In this document: piece after piece, positions 1-5,635 of the stretch
Position numbering within the stretch: position 1 is the stretch's first letter
How the letters are laid out: each line of letters begins with the position of its first letter
NCBI GenBank assembly: GCA_028693775.1
Contig: JAQUUS010000032.1
Location: 1-10,339, forward strand
Length of the DNA stretch: 10,339 nucleotides
Direction of reading: 5' to 3'
From: Alphaproteobacteria bacterium
GTDB lineage: Bacteria; Pseudomonadota; Alphaproteobacteria; UBA9219
The notes under the pieces: model-generated
What the model saw: the letters and a program-made list of their open reading frames with translations, nothing else
What the model was told of the DNA's origin: nothing
Database searches by the model: none
Made by a program: the position numbers and the translations under genes

Positions 1-33
1 CCCTGCGCATCGCCGGAAAAGCCGCCTCTTTTT

Positions 34-765
34 TCAAACGAAACTTTTAACGCGCGAAAGCGTCAGAACGTGTACGGCCTCTGCGCCTTCGGCCAAAAGC
101 GTGCGCGCGCATTCCTGAGCCGTCGCGCCCGTCGTCAAAACGTCGTCGATCAAAACGAGCGTCTTGCCGCCGATATCGTTTTTCTTTTCCGGAGGAACGG
201 CGAAAGCGCCATGAACATTGTCTTTTCGTTCCTTGCGCTTGAGCTCTTTTTGCTGAGGCGTGTTGCGGATGCGGAGCAGGGCGTCGACAAGAACGGGTTT
301 CCCCGACGCAAGGCCGATCTGCTGCGCAAGGATGGCGGATTGATTGTAGCGCCGCGCAAACAATCTCCGGCGATGCAAAGGAACGGGTACAAGAGCATCC
401 GCGCCGCCCAGAAGATCCGCCCCCGCAAGGCTCATCCAGTTCGCAAGGGCCTTGGCGGAGTGAAGCCTGTCGCCGTGTTTGAAATTCAAAACAAGCCTTT
501 TGCTCGCATCGTCATAAACCATGGCCGCGCGCGCTTTGGCAAAAGGAGGCGGATCGGCAAGGCACGATCCGCACAAAGTTCCGTCCTCGACCGGAAAATC
601 GAAAGGCGTCCCGCAGCGCGCGCAAAAGGGATGAGAAATGAACTGAACCTTTTTCCAGCAGTCGGGGCACAAGGTGGCCCTGTCCGGCACTGGCTCGTCG
701 CAGAGCAGGCAAAGAGGCGGCAACAGCAAATCGATCAGGCGGGAGAAAAGAAGCGTCCAGGACAT
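34..765 (-). CDS. comF: ComF family phosphoribosyltransferase-like protein
   Basis: The 243-residue product has the full ComF layout. The N-terminal half carries four Cys pairs of the CxxC type (C19/C22, C33/C36, C48/C51, C65/C68), which probably bind zinc. The C-terminal half is a type I phosphoribosyltransferase domain with the PRPP-loop motif LIDDVLTTGAT at 205-215, preceded by the family blocks RRYNQSAILA (139-148) and TPQQKELKRKERKDNV (169-184). In naturally competent bacteria ComF helps bring single-stranded DNA into the cytosol. In many proteobacteria the homologue (GntX/ComF-like) has no proven role, so competence should not be assumed here. Length is normal for the family. The start at 765 has no clear Shine-Dalgarno sequence but gives the right N-terminus, with the first Cys pair intact. 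The gene is divergent from rpmB. Its stop lies 33 bases from the window edge, so downstream partners cannot be seen. Confidence 0.93.
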   Translation of the reverse strand: MSWTLLFSRLIDLLLPPLCLLCDEPVPDRATLCPDCWKKVQFISHPFCARCGTPFDFPVEDGTLCGSCLADPPPFAKARAAMVYDDASKRLVLNFKHGDRLHSAKALANWMSLAGADLLGGADALVPVPLHRRRLFARRYNQSAILAQQIGLASGKPVLVDALLRIRNTPQQKELKRKERKDNVHGAFAVPPEKKNDIGGKTLVLIDDVLTTGATAQECARTLLAEGAEAVHVLTLSRVKSFV

Positions 766-806
766 GGCCGTGCGCGCGGAAGGGGAAAAGGGTTCAAGAC
801 GCCTTG

Positions 807-815
807 ATTCTATCA
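807..815 (-). promoter_or_regulatory. Candidate extended -10 promoter for comF
   Basis: Read on the minus strand this is TGATAGAAT, an extended -10 (TG-n-TAGAAT, 5 of 6 to TATAAT) about 42 bases upstream of the comF start. No good -35 is seen at 16-18 bases, which is tolerable for an extended -10 promoter. Inferred from sequence only. Confidence 0.35.
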
Positions 816-929
816 GTATTTTTCGCTGGCGAAAGGGATTGCGGCATGAGGAATTTTCCGGGCGAGGAGGTTTTTTTTACGCATTTGGGCCCCGAATGGT
901 TAATTTTAGCGATTTGACGCCCGAAAGGC

Positions 930-959
930 TTGACTCTTCCTCATGCAACCCCCTATAAA
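930..959 (+). promoter_or_regulatory. Sigma70-type promoter for rpmB
   Basis: TTGACT (930-935) and TATAAA (954-959) are each 5 of 6 to consensus and are separated by 18 bases. Transcription would start near 966, giving a leader of about 64 bases before the L28 start. It is the best-matching promoter in the window and fits a highly expressed ribosomal protein gene. Confidence 0.65.
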
Positions 960-1029
960 ACCGCGCTTAACGCATTGCGTGAAGAGTTTAAATCTTGATG
1001 AAGGCGCGGGCTTTCCCTGCGAATAAATT

Positions 1030-1323
1030 ATGTCTCGTGTATGTACGGTCAACGGCAAGAAGCCGCATTTCGGAAACAATGTCAGCCACGCGAACAACAA
1101 AACGCGTCGTCGTTGGCTGCCCAACCTCCAGGAATGCTCGTTTCCCTCGGAGATTCTCGGCAAGTCGATTTCCCTGCGCCTGACGGCCCGGGGCATCCGT
1201 ACGGTTGAGCACAACGGGGGCATCGACGCATGGCTCCTCGGCACAGCGAACAGCCGCCTGAGCGAAACGGCGCTGAAGCTCAAGAAGCAGCTTGCGAAGG
1301 CGCAGGCCCGCGTGGCGAAGTAA
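1030..1323 (+). CDS. rpmB: 50S ribosomal protein L28
   Basis: This 97-residue basic protein is a component of the large ribosomal subunit. The N-terminus MSRVCTVNGKKPHFGNNVSH, followed by ANNKTRRRWLPNLQ (residues 21-34), is the classic L28 block. The later segment SLRLTARGIRTVEHNGGIDAWL is also typical, including the long C-terminal tail seen in alphaproteobacterial L28. It lacks the two CxxC zinc pairs of the zinc-binding (C+) L28 form. The start fits the family exactly, but the bases just upstream (ctgcgaataaatt) contain no recognisable Shine-Dalgarno sequence. The gene appears monocistronic, with its own promoter at 930-959 and a strong terminator 25 bases after its stop. Confidence 0.97.
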   Translation: MSRVCTVNGKKPHFGNNVSHANNKTRRRWLPNLQECSFPSEILGKSISLRLTARGIRTVEHNGGIDAWLLGTANSRLSETALKLKKQLAKAQARVAK

Positions 1324-1343
1324 GCCAAAAGCGGTTCAGAAAT

Positions 1344-1376
1344 AAAAAACGCGGCAAATAAGTTTGCCGCGTTTTT
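1344..1376. terminator. Bidirectional intrinsic terminator
   Basis: A perfect 10-bp stem, ACGCGGCAAA (1349-1358) with TTTGCCGCGT (1363-1372), closes a TAAG loop. It extends outward with A-T pairs, giving A-run/T-run flanks on both strands. It ends rpmB on the plus strand and, by symmetry, the convergent gene at 1401-1787 on the minus strand. Confidence 0.9.
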
Positions 1377-1400
1377 GTTTGAATGAATCCGTACCCAAAA

Positions 1401-1787
1401 CTATATCTTCATGCCGGGCAGCTTATTCTTGAACTTCTTCATGGTTTCCATGTTTTGCTCCAGGGCCTTTCCGGCAACCTTTCCGACAACCTTTCCGCCG
1501 ACTTTTCCGATAACCGGCGCCAGAGGGCCCGTCCCGGCAGCAGCGACTGTGATGGCTTTTTCGCTGACGATTTCCGCCATTTTTCCAGCCATTTTTTTGG
1601 CATTCTCTTGCGACGCAACTTTTTGATAATTCTTTTTCGTTGCAAGGCTTTGATAATTGGCGTTCGCCGCATGAAAATTCTTCATGCTCGGATAGTTGGG
1701 GCTTTTTGGCATCATGGGCGTGAGGCCGGGATTTGAAGAAGAATCCGGCATTGCCGTTGCGGTGGGCCCGTCGTCGAATGAGAGCAT
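1401..1787 (-). CDS. Hypothetical protein with GKV-x repeats
   Basis: I do not recognise a family. The 128-residue product has a Pro/Ser/Asn-rich N-terminal third, a basic middle (NAKKMAGKMAEIVSEKAITV) and a glycine-spaced stretch, GPLAPVIGKVGGKVVGKVAG. That stretch resembles a glycine-zipper-like or membrane-active segment, but this is a resemblance only. A basic C-terminus (KKFKNKLPGMKI) follows. No signal peptide is seen. I chose the ATG at 1787 because AGGAGA sits 5-6 bases upstream. An in-frame ATG at 1808 would place that ribosome site inside the gene. The gene lies downstream of uppS on the same strand, after about 195 bases that hold a candidate promoter, so it is probably transcribed alone and ends at the shared terminator at 1344-1376. 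The clean ribosome site and terminator support a real gene. Confidence 0.72.
   Translation of the reverse strand: MLSFDDGPTATAMPDSSSNPGLTPMMPKSPNYPSMKNFHAANANYQSLATKKNYQKVASQENAKKMAGKMAEIVSEKAITVAAAGTGPLAPVIGKVGGKVVGKVAGKALEQNMETMKKFKNKLPGMKI
1473..1508 (-). repeat. 12-bp tandem repeat, three units, in coding sequence
   Basis: On the plus strand the units are ggcaacctttcc, gacaacctttcc and gccgacttttcc, with a partial unit on the left (1464-1472). On the coding strand each unit encodes Gly-Lys-Val plus one variable small residue. The 12-base period keeps the frame, so copy-number change would lengthen or shorten the protein without breaking it. Confidence 0.8.
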
Positions 1788-1825
1788 AGGCGTCTCCTGA
1801 AATTCCATTCCTGATCTATAAGATA

Positions 1826-1854
1826 ACTATATAGAAAAAAGCTTTCTGTTTCAT
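1826..1854 (-). promoter_or_regulatory. Candidate promoter for the 1401-1787 gene
   Basis: On the minus strand ATGAAA (1849-1854, 4 of 6 to TTGACA) and TATAGT (1826-1831, 5 of 6) are spaced by 17 bases. They lie in a locally AT-rich stretch about 39 bases upstream of the chosen start. Sequence match only. Confidence 0.4.
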
Positions 1855-1982
1855 TAGTTTTATTCGTTTTCACGGGCGGATAGCGCCCCGGCGTTAACCA
1901 TTGCGAACCGAAAACCATGGAGATTTCAAGGGAAGGTATAAAAGGGCTAACGTTTGTTAAGCAGAGTCCCGGAAAAAGAGGT

Positions 1983-2696
1983 CTAATCGCCCGAATCCGA
2001 TGCGCCATAGCGGCGTTCGCGCTTGGCGAATTCCTCGATGGCCTGTGCGAAGTGTTCCTCCGAAAAATCGGGCCAGAGAACGTCGAGAAAAACATATTCG
2101 GCATAAGCCGATTGCCAGAGAAGGAAATTCGAAATGCGTTTTTCGCCGCTTGTGCGAATGACAAGATCCGGGTCCGGCAAACCGTTCGTAAAAAGGAAAG
2201 ACTGAAAAACGCCCTCGTCCACAGCATCGGCCCGGAGCGCGCCGTCCTCGACAGCCTTGGCCAAAGCGCGCGCGGCTGCGGCGATCTCCTGCCGCCCGCC
2301 GTAATTGAGAGCGAGGGTCAGCGAAAGGCGTGTGTTTGCTTGAGTCATGGTCTCGGCATGGGAGATCATCTCAACGATATCTTCCGGAAGCTGCTTCCTG
2401 TCGCCGATGACGCGAATGCGAATGCCTTCCTTGTGAAGCGTCGAAAGCTCGCTCTTGAGATAGAAGCGCAAAAGCCCCATCAACTCGCCGACTTCGCTCG
2501 CAGGCCTGCGCCAGTTTTCAGAAGAAAAGCTGTAAAGGGTGAGATACCCGACGCCGAGCGAGCCTGCGGCTTTGATGGCGCGCCGTACGGCTTCGATACC
2601 CGCGCGATGCCCCATTGGCCGGGGCAGGCCGCGCGCTTTGGCCCAGCGTCCGTTGCCGTCCATGATAATCGCGATATGGCGAGGGGTCGCGGTCAT
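1983..2696 (-). CDS. uppS: Isoprenyl (undecaprenyl) diphosphate synthase
   Basis: This is the cytosolic cis-prenyltransferase. It adds isopentenyl diphosphate units to farnesyl diphosphate to make undecaprenyl diphosphate, the lipid carrier for peptidoglycan and other envelope polymers. The 237-residue product shows the catalytic P-loop region HIAIIMDGNGRWA (7-19, with the Mg-binding Asp at 13), the SFSSENWRRP block (56-65), and the C-terminal signature DLVIRTSGEKRISNFLLWQS (177-196). Length is normal. The open frame continues 47 codons further upstream, but the ATG at 2696 starts just ahead of the conserved region and has GGAG about 5 bases upstream. Its ATG overlaps the TGA of the methyltransferase gene by four bases, suggesting translational coupling. 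The usual downstream partner cdsA is absent. The next gene is a small unrelated one. Confidence 0.97.
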   Translation of the reverse strand: MTATPRHIAIIMDGNGRWAKARGLPRPMGHRAGIEAVRRAIKAAGSLGVGYLTLYSFSSENWRRPASEVGELMGLLRFYLKSELSTLHKEGIRIRVIGDRKQLPEDIVEMISHAETMTQANTRLSLTLALNYGGRQEIAAAARALAKAVEDGALRADAVDEGVFQSFLFTNGLPDPDLVIRTSGEKRISNFLLWQSAYAEYVFLDVLWPDFSEEHFAQAIEEFAKRERRYGASDSGD

Positions 2697-3334
2697 TCCT
2701 TCTCCAGCATAATGTAGTCCCAAAAAACGTCTTCGCGACCCAAGGCGTCCGGTTGCCGTGTCAAAAACCGCAAAACCTTGAACCCGGCATCCTCCGCCCA
2801 TTTTCCAAAGGCAGCGGCATCGGACGGAAACATGCAACGCTGTTCGTCCAAAGCGCCGCCGCGCAGCGAAACGGCGACGCGGCCTCCCTCTGCGGCGATC
2901 TCGAACAAAGACCTGAGCGAAGCCGCATGGTCCTCTTTTTTAACATGAACGAAGCCCGCATTCACGGTAATCATGCCGAACGAAGCGGGTTTGAGCTCAT
3001 CGAGCGCGGGAAACGCGCTGTCAACCCAGCGAACGGACGACCGGGCCCCGTTTTTCTTGCAAGCAAGTGCGCGCAAAGCGCCCGAAGGCTCGACCGCCGT
3101 CACATCGTAGCCTTTTTCTTCGAAATAAAGAGCGTCGCGCCCGTCTCCTGCGGCGATATCCGCAAGCGAAACCGGAGGTGCAGGAAAAAGATCGAGCAAC
3201 GCACCCCAGGCGCTTTCCGTTTTGGCCCGGCGCCACATGTCGCTGTATTTCTGAGGATCGGCCTCATATTTTTCGATGGCGCACGGGAGATAATCGGGCC
3301 TGAGCGGCCGCGAGCCAGCGGCGTCCTCAGACAT
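2693..3334 (-). CDS. Class I SAM-dependent methyltransferase, substrate unknown
   Basis: The 213-residue product has a Rossmann-type methyltransferase core. Motif I is LADIAAGDGRDALYF at 57-71 (glycine-rich SAM loop) and the acidic residue after strand 2 is in TAVEPS (E82). An Asp follows in VRWVDSAF (D105) and a strand-4 region in SFGMITVNAGFVHV (118-131). The N-terminal DPQKYSDMWRRAK resembles the lead-in of small-molecule or tellurite-resistance-type methyltransferases. The substrate cannot be read from sequence, and ribosome or lipid-carrier substrates are only guesses from context. The gene overlaps the end of frr by 8 bases and the start of uppS by 4, so it is clearly part of this operon. 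This gene is not part of the textbook frr-uppS order. The ATG at 3334 has a modest purine-rich site (AAGAAA) upstream. Confidence 0.88.
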   Translation of the reverse strand: MSEDAAGSRPLRPDYLPCAIEKYEADPQKYSDMWRRAKTESAWGALLDLFPAPPVSLADIAAGDGRDALYFEEKGYDVTAVEPSGALRALACKKNGARSSVRWVDSAFPALDELKPASFGMITVNAGFVHVKKEDHAASLRSLFEIAAEGGRVAVSLRGGALDEQRCMFPSDAAAFGKWAEDAGFKVLRFLTRQPDALGREDVFWDYIMLEKE

Positions 3335-3863
3335 GCGTGATTTCTTTTTCCTTAACGTCGAAAAGGTCGTCGATTTTTTTCGTAAACTCGTCGGTGAGCT
3401 TCTGGATTTTCTCGTTCAGAACCTTGGACTGGTCTTCCGAAAGCTTTTCCTTCTTGACGGCGTCGAGAGCTTCGCGGCGAACGTTGCGGACGGAAACCTT
3501 GGCCTGTTCCGTATATTTGCCCGCGATCTTGACGAGTTCCTGCCTGCGTTCCTGGCTGAGTTCGGGAAGGGGGATGCGGATCAGCGTGCCGTCCGGCTGC
3601 GGATTAAGGCCGAGGCCTGCATCGCGAATGGCTTTCTCGACGCTCTTGACCAGCCCGCTGTCCCAAACCTGAACGGTAAGCAGGCGAGGTTCCGGCGCGT
3701 TGACGGTGCCGACCTGATTGATGGGCGAAGACGATCCGTAAGCCTCGACATGAACGCTATCGAGCAGATTGACGGAAGCGCGTCCCGTGCGCAGGCCCGA
3801 GAACTCTTTGCGCAAGGCTTCGAGGGAAGATTCCATACGTTGCTTGGTTTGATCCAAATTCAT
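3327..3863 (-). CDS. frr: Ribosome recycling factor
   Basis: With EF-G, this factor splits the post-termination ribosome so that subunits can be reused. The 178-residue product matches the whole family: the first helix of the three-helix bundle with GLRTGRASVNLLD (23-35), the hinge and beta domain with AEP-type YGSSSPINQVGTVNAPEPR (42-60), the GLGLNPQPDGTLIRIPLP block (83-100), ELSQERRQEL, and the conserved SVRNVRREALD (124-134). It is a few residues shorter at the N-terminus than the E. coli protein, within family variation. The start has AAGGGG about 8 bases upstream and lies 15 bases after the pyrH stop, so the two are co-transcribed. Its end overlaps the methyltransferase start by 8 bases. 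Confidence 0.98.
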   Translation of the reverse strand: MNLDQTKQRMESSLEALRKEFSGLRTGRASVNLLDSVHVEAYGSSSPINQVGTVNAPEPRLLTVQVWDSGLVKSVEKAIRDAGLGLNPQPDGTLIRIPLPELSQERRQELVKIAGKYTEQAKVSVRNVRREALDAVKKEKLSEDQSKVLNEKIQKLTDEFTKKIDDLFDVKEKEITHV

Positions 3864-3878
3864 GAGCGAGACCCCTTG

Positions 3879-4607
3879 TTAGGAAATGATAGTGAACTTG
3901 CCCTTGCCTTGCATGACATCGGCAAAAGCGCCATGAGCGAAAATGGAGAAAACGAGGATGGGAATGTTGCTCTGCCGCGCGAGCGAAATGGCCGAGGTGT
4001 CCATGACCTGCAAATCGCGGGAGAGAACGTCCAGATAGCTGAGCTTGTCGTAGCGCACCGCCGACTTGTCCTTGGCGGGATCGGCGCTGTAAACGCCGTC
4101 GACCTTGGTGGCTTTGAGCAGGGCGTCGCATTGCATTTCCGAAGCGCGCAACGCGGCGGCGCTGTCTGTCGTAAAGAACGGATTGCCCGTGCCTGCGGCG
4201 AAAAGAACGACGCGGCCTTTTTCCATGTGGCGCATGGCGCGGCGGCGAATATAGGGTTCGCAAATCGACGACATCGGAATGGCGGATTGCACGCGCGTCG
4301 GCACGCCTGCTTTTTCGAGAGCGTTCTGCATGGCCAAAGCGTTGATGACGGTGGCGAGCATGCCCATATAGTCTGCGGTGGCGCGGTCCATGCCGTGAGC
4401 TGCGCCCGAAACGCCTCTGAAGATATTGCCGCCGCCGATGACGACGCAAACCTCGACGCCCATTTCGATGACGCTTTTAATCTCTGTGGCGACGCGGTCG
4501 ACGATTTCGGATTCGAGCCCGTAATCGCGGGAGCCCATCAAAGCTTCGCCGGAGAGTTTGAGAAGAACGCGTTTGTATTGGGCTTTCGAAGGGGTTTTTT
4601 CGTGCAT
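3879..4607 (-). CDS. pyrH: UMP kinase
   Basis: This enzyme phosphorylates UMP to UDP with ATP in pyrimidine nucleotide synthesis and acts as a cytosolic hexamer. The 242-residue product is of the amino-acid-kinase fold type. It shows RVLLKLSGEALMG (13-25, phosphate binding), VVIGGGNIFRG (55-65), DRATADYMGMLATVINALAM (74-93, UMP binding), AAGTGNPFFTTDSAAALRA (137-155) and KVDGVYSADP (168-177, nucleotide loop). The start at 4607 has GGAGAAG about 6 bases upstream. It heads the pyrH-frr-methyltransferase-uppS block. In most bacteria tsf lies directly upstream. Here a plus-strand island of about 1.8 kb and a terminator intervene, so pyrH must have its own promoter within about 250 bases. I could not identify that promoter with confidence. 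Confidence 0.98.
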   Translation of the reverse strand: MHEKTPSKAQYKRVLLKLSGEALMGSRDYGLESEIVDRVATEIKSVIEMGVEVCVVIGGGNIFRGVSGAAHGMDRATADYMGMLATVINALAMQNALEKAGVPTRVQSAIPMSSICEPYIRRRAMRHMEKGRVVLFAAGTGNPFFTTDSAAALRASEMQCDALLKATKVDGVYSADPAKDKSAVRYDKLSYLDVLSRDLQVMDTSAISLARQSNIPILVFSIFAHGAFADVMQGKGKFTIIS

Positions 4608-4862
4608 ACGTTTCTTCTCCGGATTATGGGCTACCGTTTCGGTATTTCTCTAGCTTTCAGGCAGGGGGTATGTTTACACCCTAACGGGGCGCAGGAAAAG
4701 GCTTAAGAAGCTGTATGTTCAGGGCAAAGCCCGGGGACAAGCCGTTTTTTGCCGGGGCGCTGTTTTTGGGCGTTTGAAAGTAAAAAATCTTTTAGTATCA
4801 ATGACGTCTGATTTTTTTATGGGAAAATATTATATGAAAGCGAATTTGGGGAGCCGTTAGCC
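4608..4862. other. Divergent intergenic region, pyrH / unknown locus
   Basis: These 255 bases must hold promoters in both directions. The stretch 4781-4840 is AT-rich, with T-runs and a TATTATATG-like sequence near 4829-4837 that could serve the plus-strand gene, but no convincing -35 accompanies it. On the pyrH side no element pair passed at 16-18 base spacing. No gene or RNA is seen here. Confidence 0.4.
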
Positions 4863-5066
4863 ATGAAAAAGATATATGTGCTGGATGAGGATTGGTCGAC
4901 CTATTATGCCCCTGTGGTGGATTTTGAAAACGAGAGCGGACTGACCGGTCTGTCGACCCGGTGGAAAATGCCTCAAGGCCTGTCTCATGCGGAGGCCGAA
5001 GCTTCATATTATTCGTCCATCATGACAGTCTACGACGCAGAAGTTTCGGGTTTCATCTTTCCGTAA
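4863..5066 (+). CDS. Hypothetical protein, N-terminal fragment of a paralogue
   Basis: This open frame encodes 67 residues and ends at a TAA. GGGGAG at 4848-4853 lies 9 bases before the ATG, so it is likely translated. I recognise no named family. Residues 14-63 align with residues 72-124 of the 249-residue protein at 5636-6385: Tyr-x-Ala-Pro, an aromatic-Glu-x-x-Gly segment, then GLSTRWKMPQGL against GVSRDWNMPRGL, then DAEVSG against DAQLNG. It therefore looks like the front part of a shorter homologue that begins about 55-60 residues later than the long copy. The frame after the TAA continues the homology, see the spanning entry at 4863-5462. No signal peptide or membrane segment is seen. 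The 67-residue product may be non-functional alone. Confidence 0.6.
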   Translation: MKKIYVLDEDWSTYYAPVVDFENESGLTGLSTRWKMPQGLSHAEAEASYYSSIMTVYDAEVSGFIFP

Positions 5067-5093
5067 GGAACGATAAGCCATGCGTGCGAAAGA

Positions 5094-5462
5094 GTGGCTC
5101 GAATTTTTGACGAACTGATCGAGTTAAACCCGGCGCTTGAGCCCCTTCGTGCAATATGCATGGATGTGTGCAAAAAGGGTGAGGCGATTTTCGGGATTAC
5201 AAGCCAGTTCAACGTCGACGATATCGTGTACTTTTGCACGGTGGAGCCGGAAGATCGTTCCCCGGAATTGTTGGAGAGGCAAGAAGATCTCACAAGCCGT
5301 GCCGGAGGGACGATTAACGGGGGCATACTGTCCGAAGCGACGCTTCTCAAAATCCGCTCGCAACTGGAGAGTCGCCAGAAGGAAGAACTCGCAGAAATCC
5401 TCATTGCTCCGAGGCCCGGCCCGAAGAAAAATCCAGAGTTTCCGATGCCGAAAGTGGACTGA
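5094..5462 (+). CDS. Hypothetical protein, C-terminal fragment of a paralogue
   Basis: This is a 122-residue frame in the same reading frame as the gene upstream. The GTG at 5094 is the first possible start after the TAA at 5064-5066 but has no good ribosome site at normal distance, so independent translation is doubtful. Residues 6-48 align with residues 143-185 of the 249-residue protein: DELIELNP against RELCKLNP, then AIFGITSQFNVDDIVYFC against AIYGAISQFNMSDIVAYC. Near the end, GGILSEATLLKIRSQ matches GWLVSDETYQAIMNQ. The end is Pro/Lys-rich. The 122 codons remain open and similar to the paralogue, which suggests the break is recent or that the region is still expressed, for example by readthrough or as a separate peptide. 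Confidence 0.5.
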   Translation: MARIFDELIELNPALEPLRAICMDVCKKGEAIFGITSQFNVDDIVYFCTVEPEDRSPELLERQEDLTSRAGGTINGGILSEATLLKIRSQLESRQKEELAEILIAPRPGPKKNPEFPMPKVD

Positions 5463-5551
5463 GACGGCGGAGAAATCCCGTCGGCGCACCCACAGAAATA
5501 AAATGCTCTTCGCAAAAACCCTCCTGTTTCAGCAAGCTGCGAGCAAAAAGC

Positions 5552-5580
5552 TTGGCGAAATCATGTAAATAGGGTAAGAT
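5552..5580 (+). promoter_or_regulatory. Candidate promoter for the 5636-6385 gene
   Basis: TTGGCG (5552-5557) and TAAGAT (5575-5580) are separated by exactly 17 bases, each 4 of 6 to the sigma70 consensus. Transcription would start near 5587, about 49 bases before the ATG at 5636. Confidence 0.4.
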
Positions 5581-5635
5581 ACAAAAATTCAGGAAATAAT
5601 ATTTCGGAGCAATAATAGTTCGCGGTGGTGGTGCG

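Larger units (their letters stand above)
4863..5462 (+). pseudogene. Interrupted paralogue with one in-frame TAA
   Basis: The two open frames 4863-5066 and 5094-5462 are in the same frame, separated only by the TAA at 5064-5066 and nine further sense codons. Read through, they give a 199-position protein whose full length follows the intact protein encoded at 5636-6385. Extending the match DAEVSG/DAQLNG without gaps puts the TAA opposite tyrosine 129 (TAC at 6020-6022) of the intact copy. A single base change from TAT or TAC would therefore explain it. No frameshift is needed. Alternatives are true stop readthrough, two separately translated products, or a sequencing error. TAA is used as a normal stop elsewhere in the window (pyrH, rpmB), so code reassignment is excluded. 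Confidence 0.6.

Noticed and set aside
70..807. Plus-strand open frame of 245 codons
   Set aside because: It is fully antisense to the ComF-type gene, which carries clear Cys pairs and the PRPP motif.
2697..2837. 47-codon N-terminal extension of uppS
   Set aside because: It overlaps the methyltransferase end, is not UppS-like, and the ATG at 2696 has its own ribosome site and the family start.
4623..4628. CATAAT on the minus strand as a pyrH -10 box
   Set aside because: It matches well, but transcription would start about 8 bases from the ATG, leaving no room for the ribosome site, and no -35 is present.
3333..4706. Long plus-strand open frame of 457 codons
   Set aside because: It lies antisense to frr and pyrH, which are certain by motif. 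Its protein has no recognisable domain, and codon composition of GC-rich coding DNA readily leaves such frames open.
5463..5482. Hairpin just after the 5094-5462 frame as a terminator
   Set aside because: The stem is only 5 bp with a 10-base loop and has no T-run after it.
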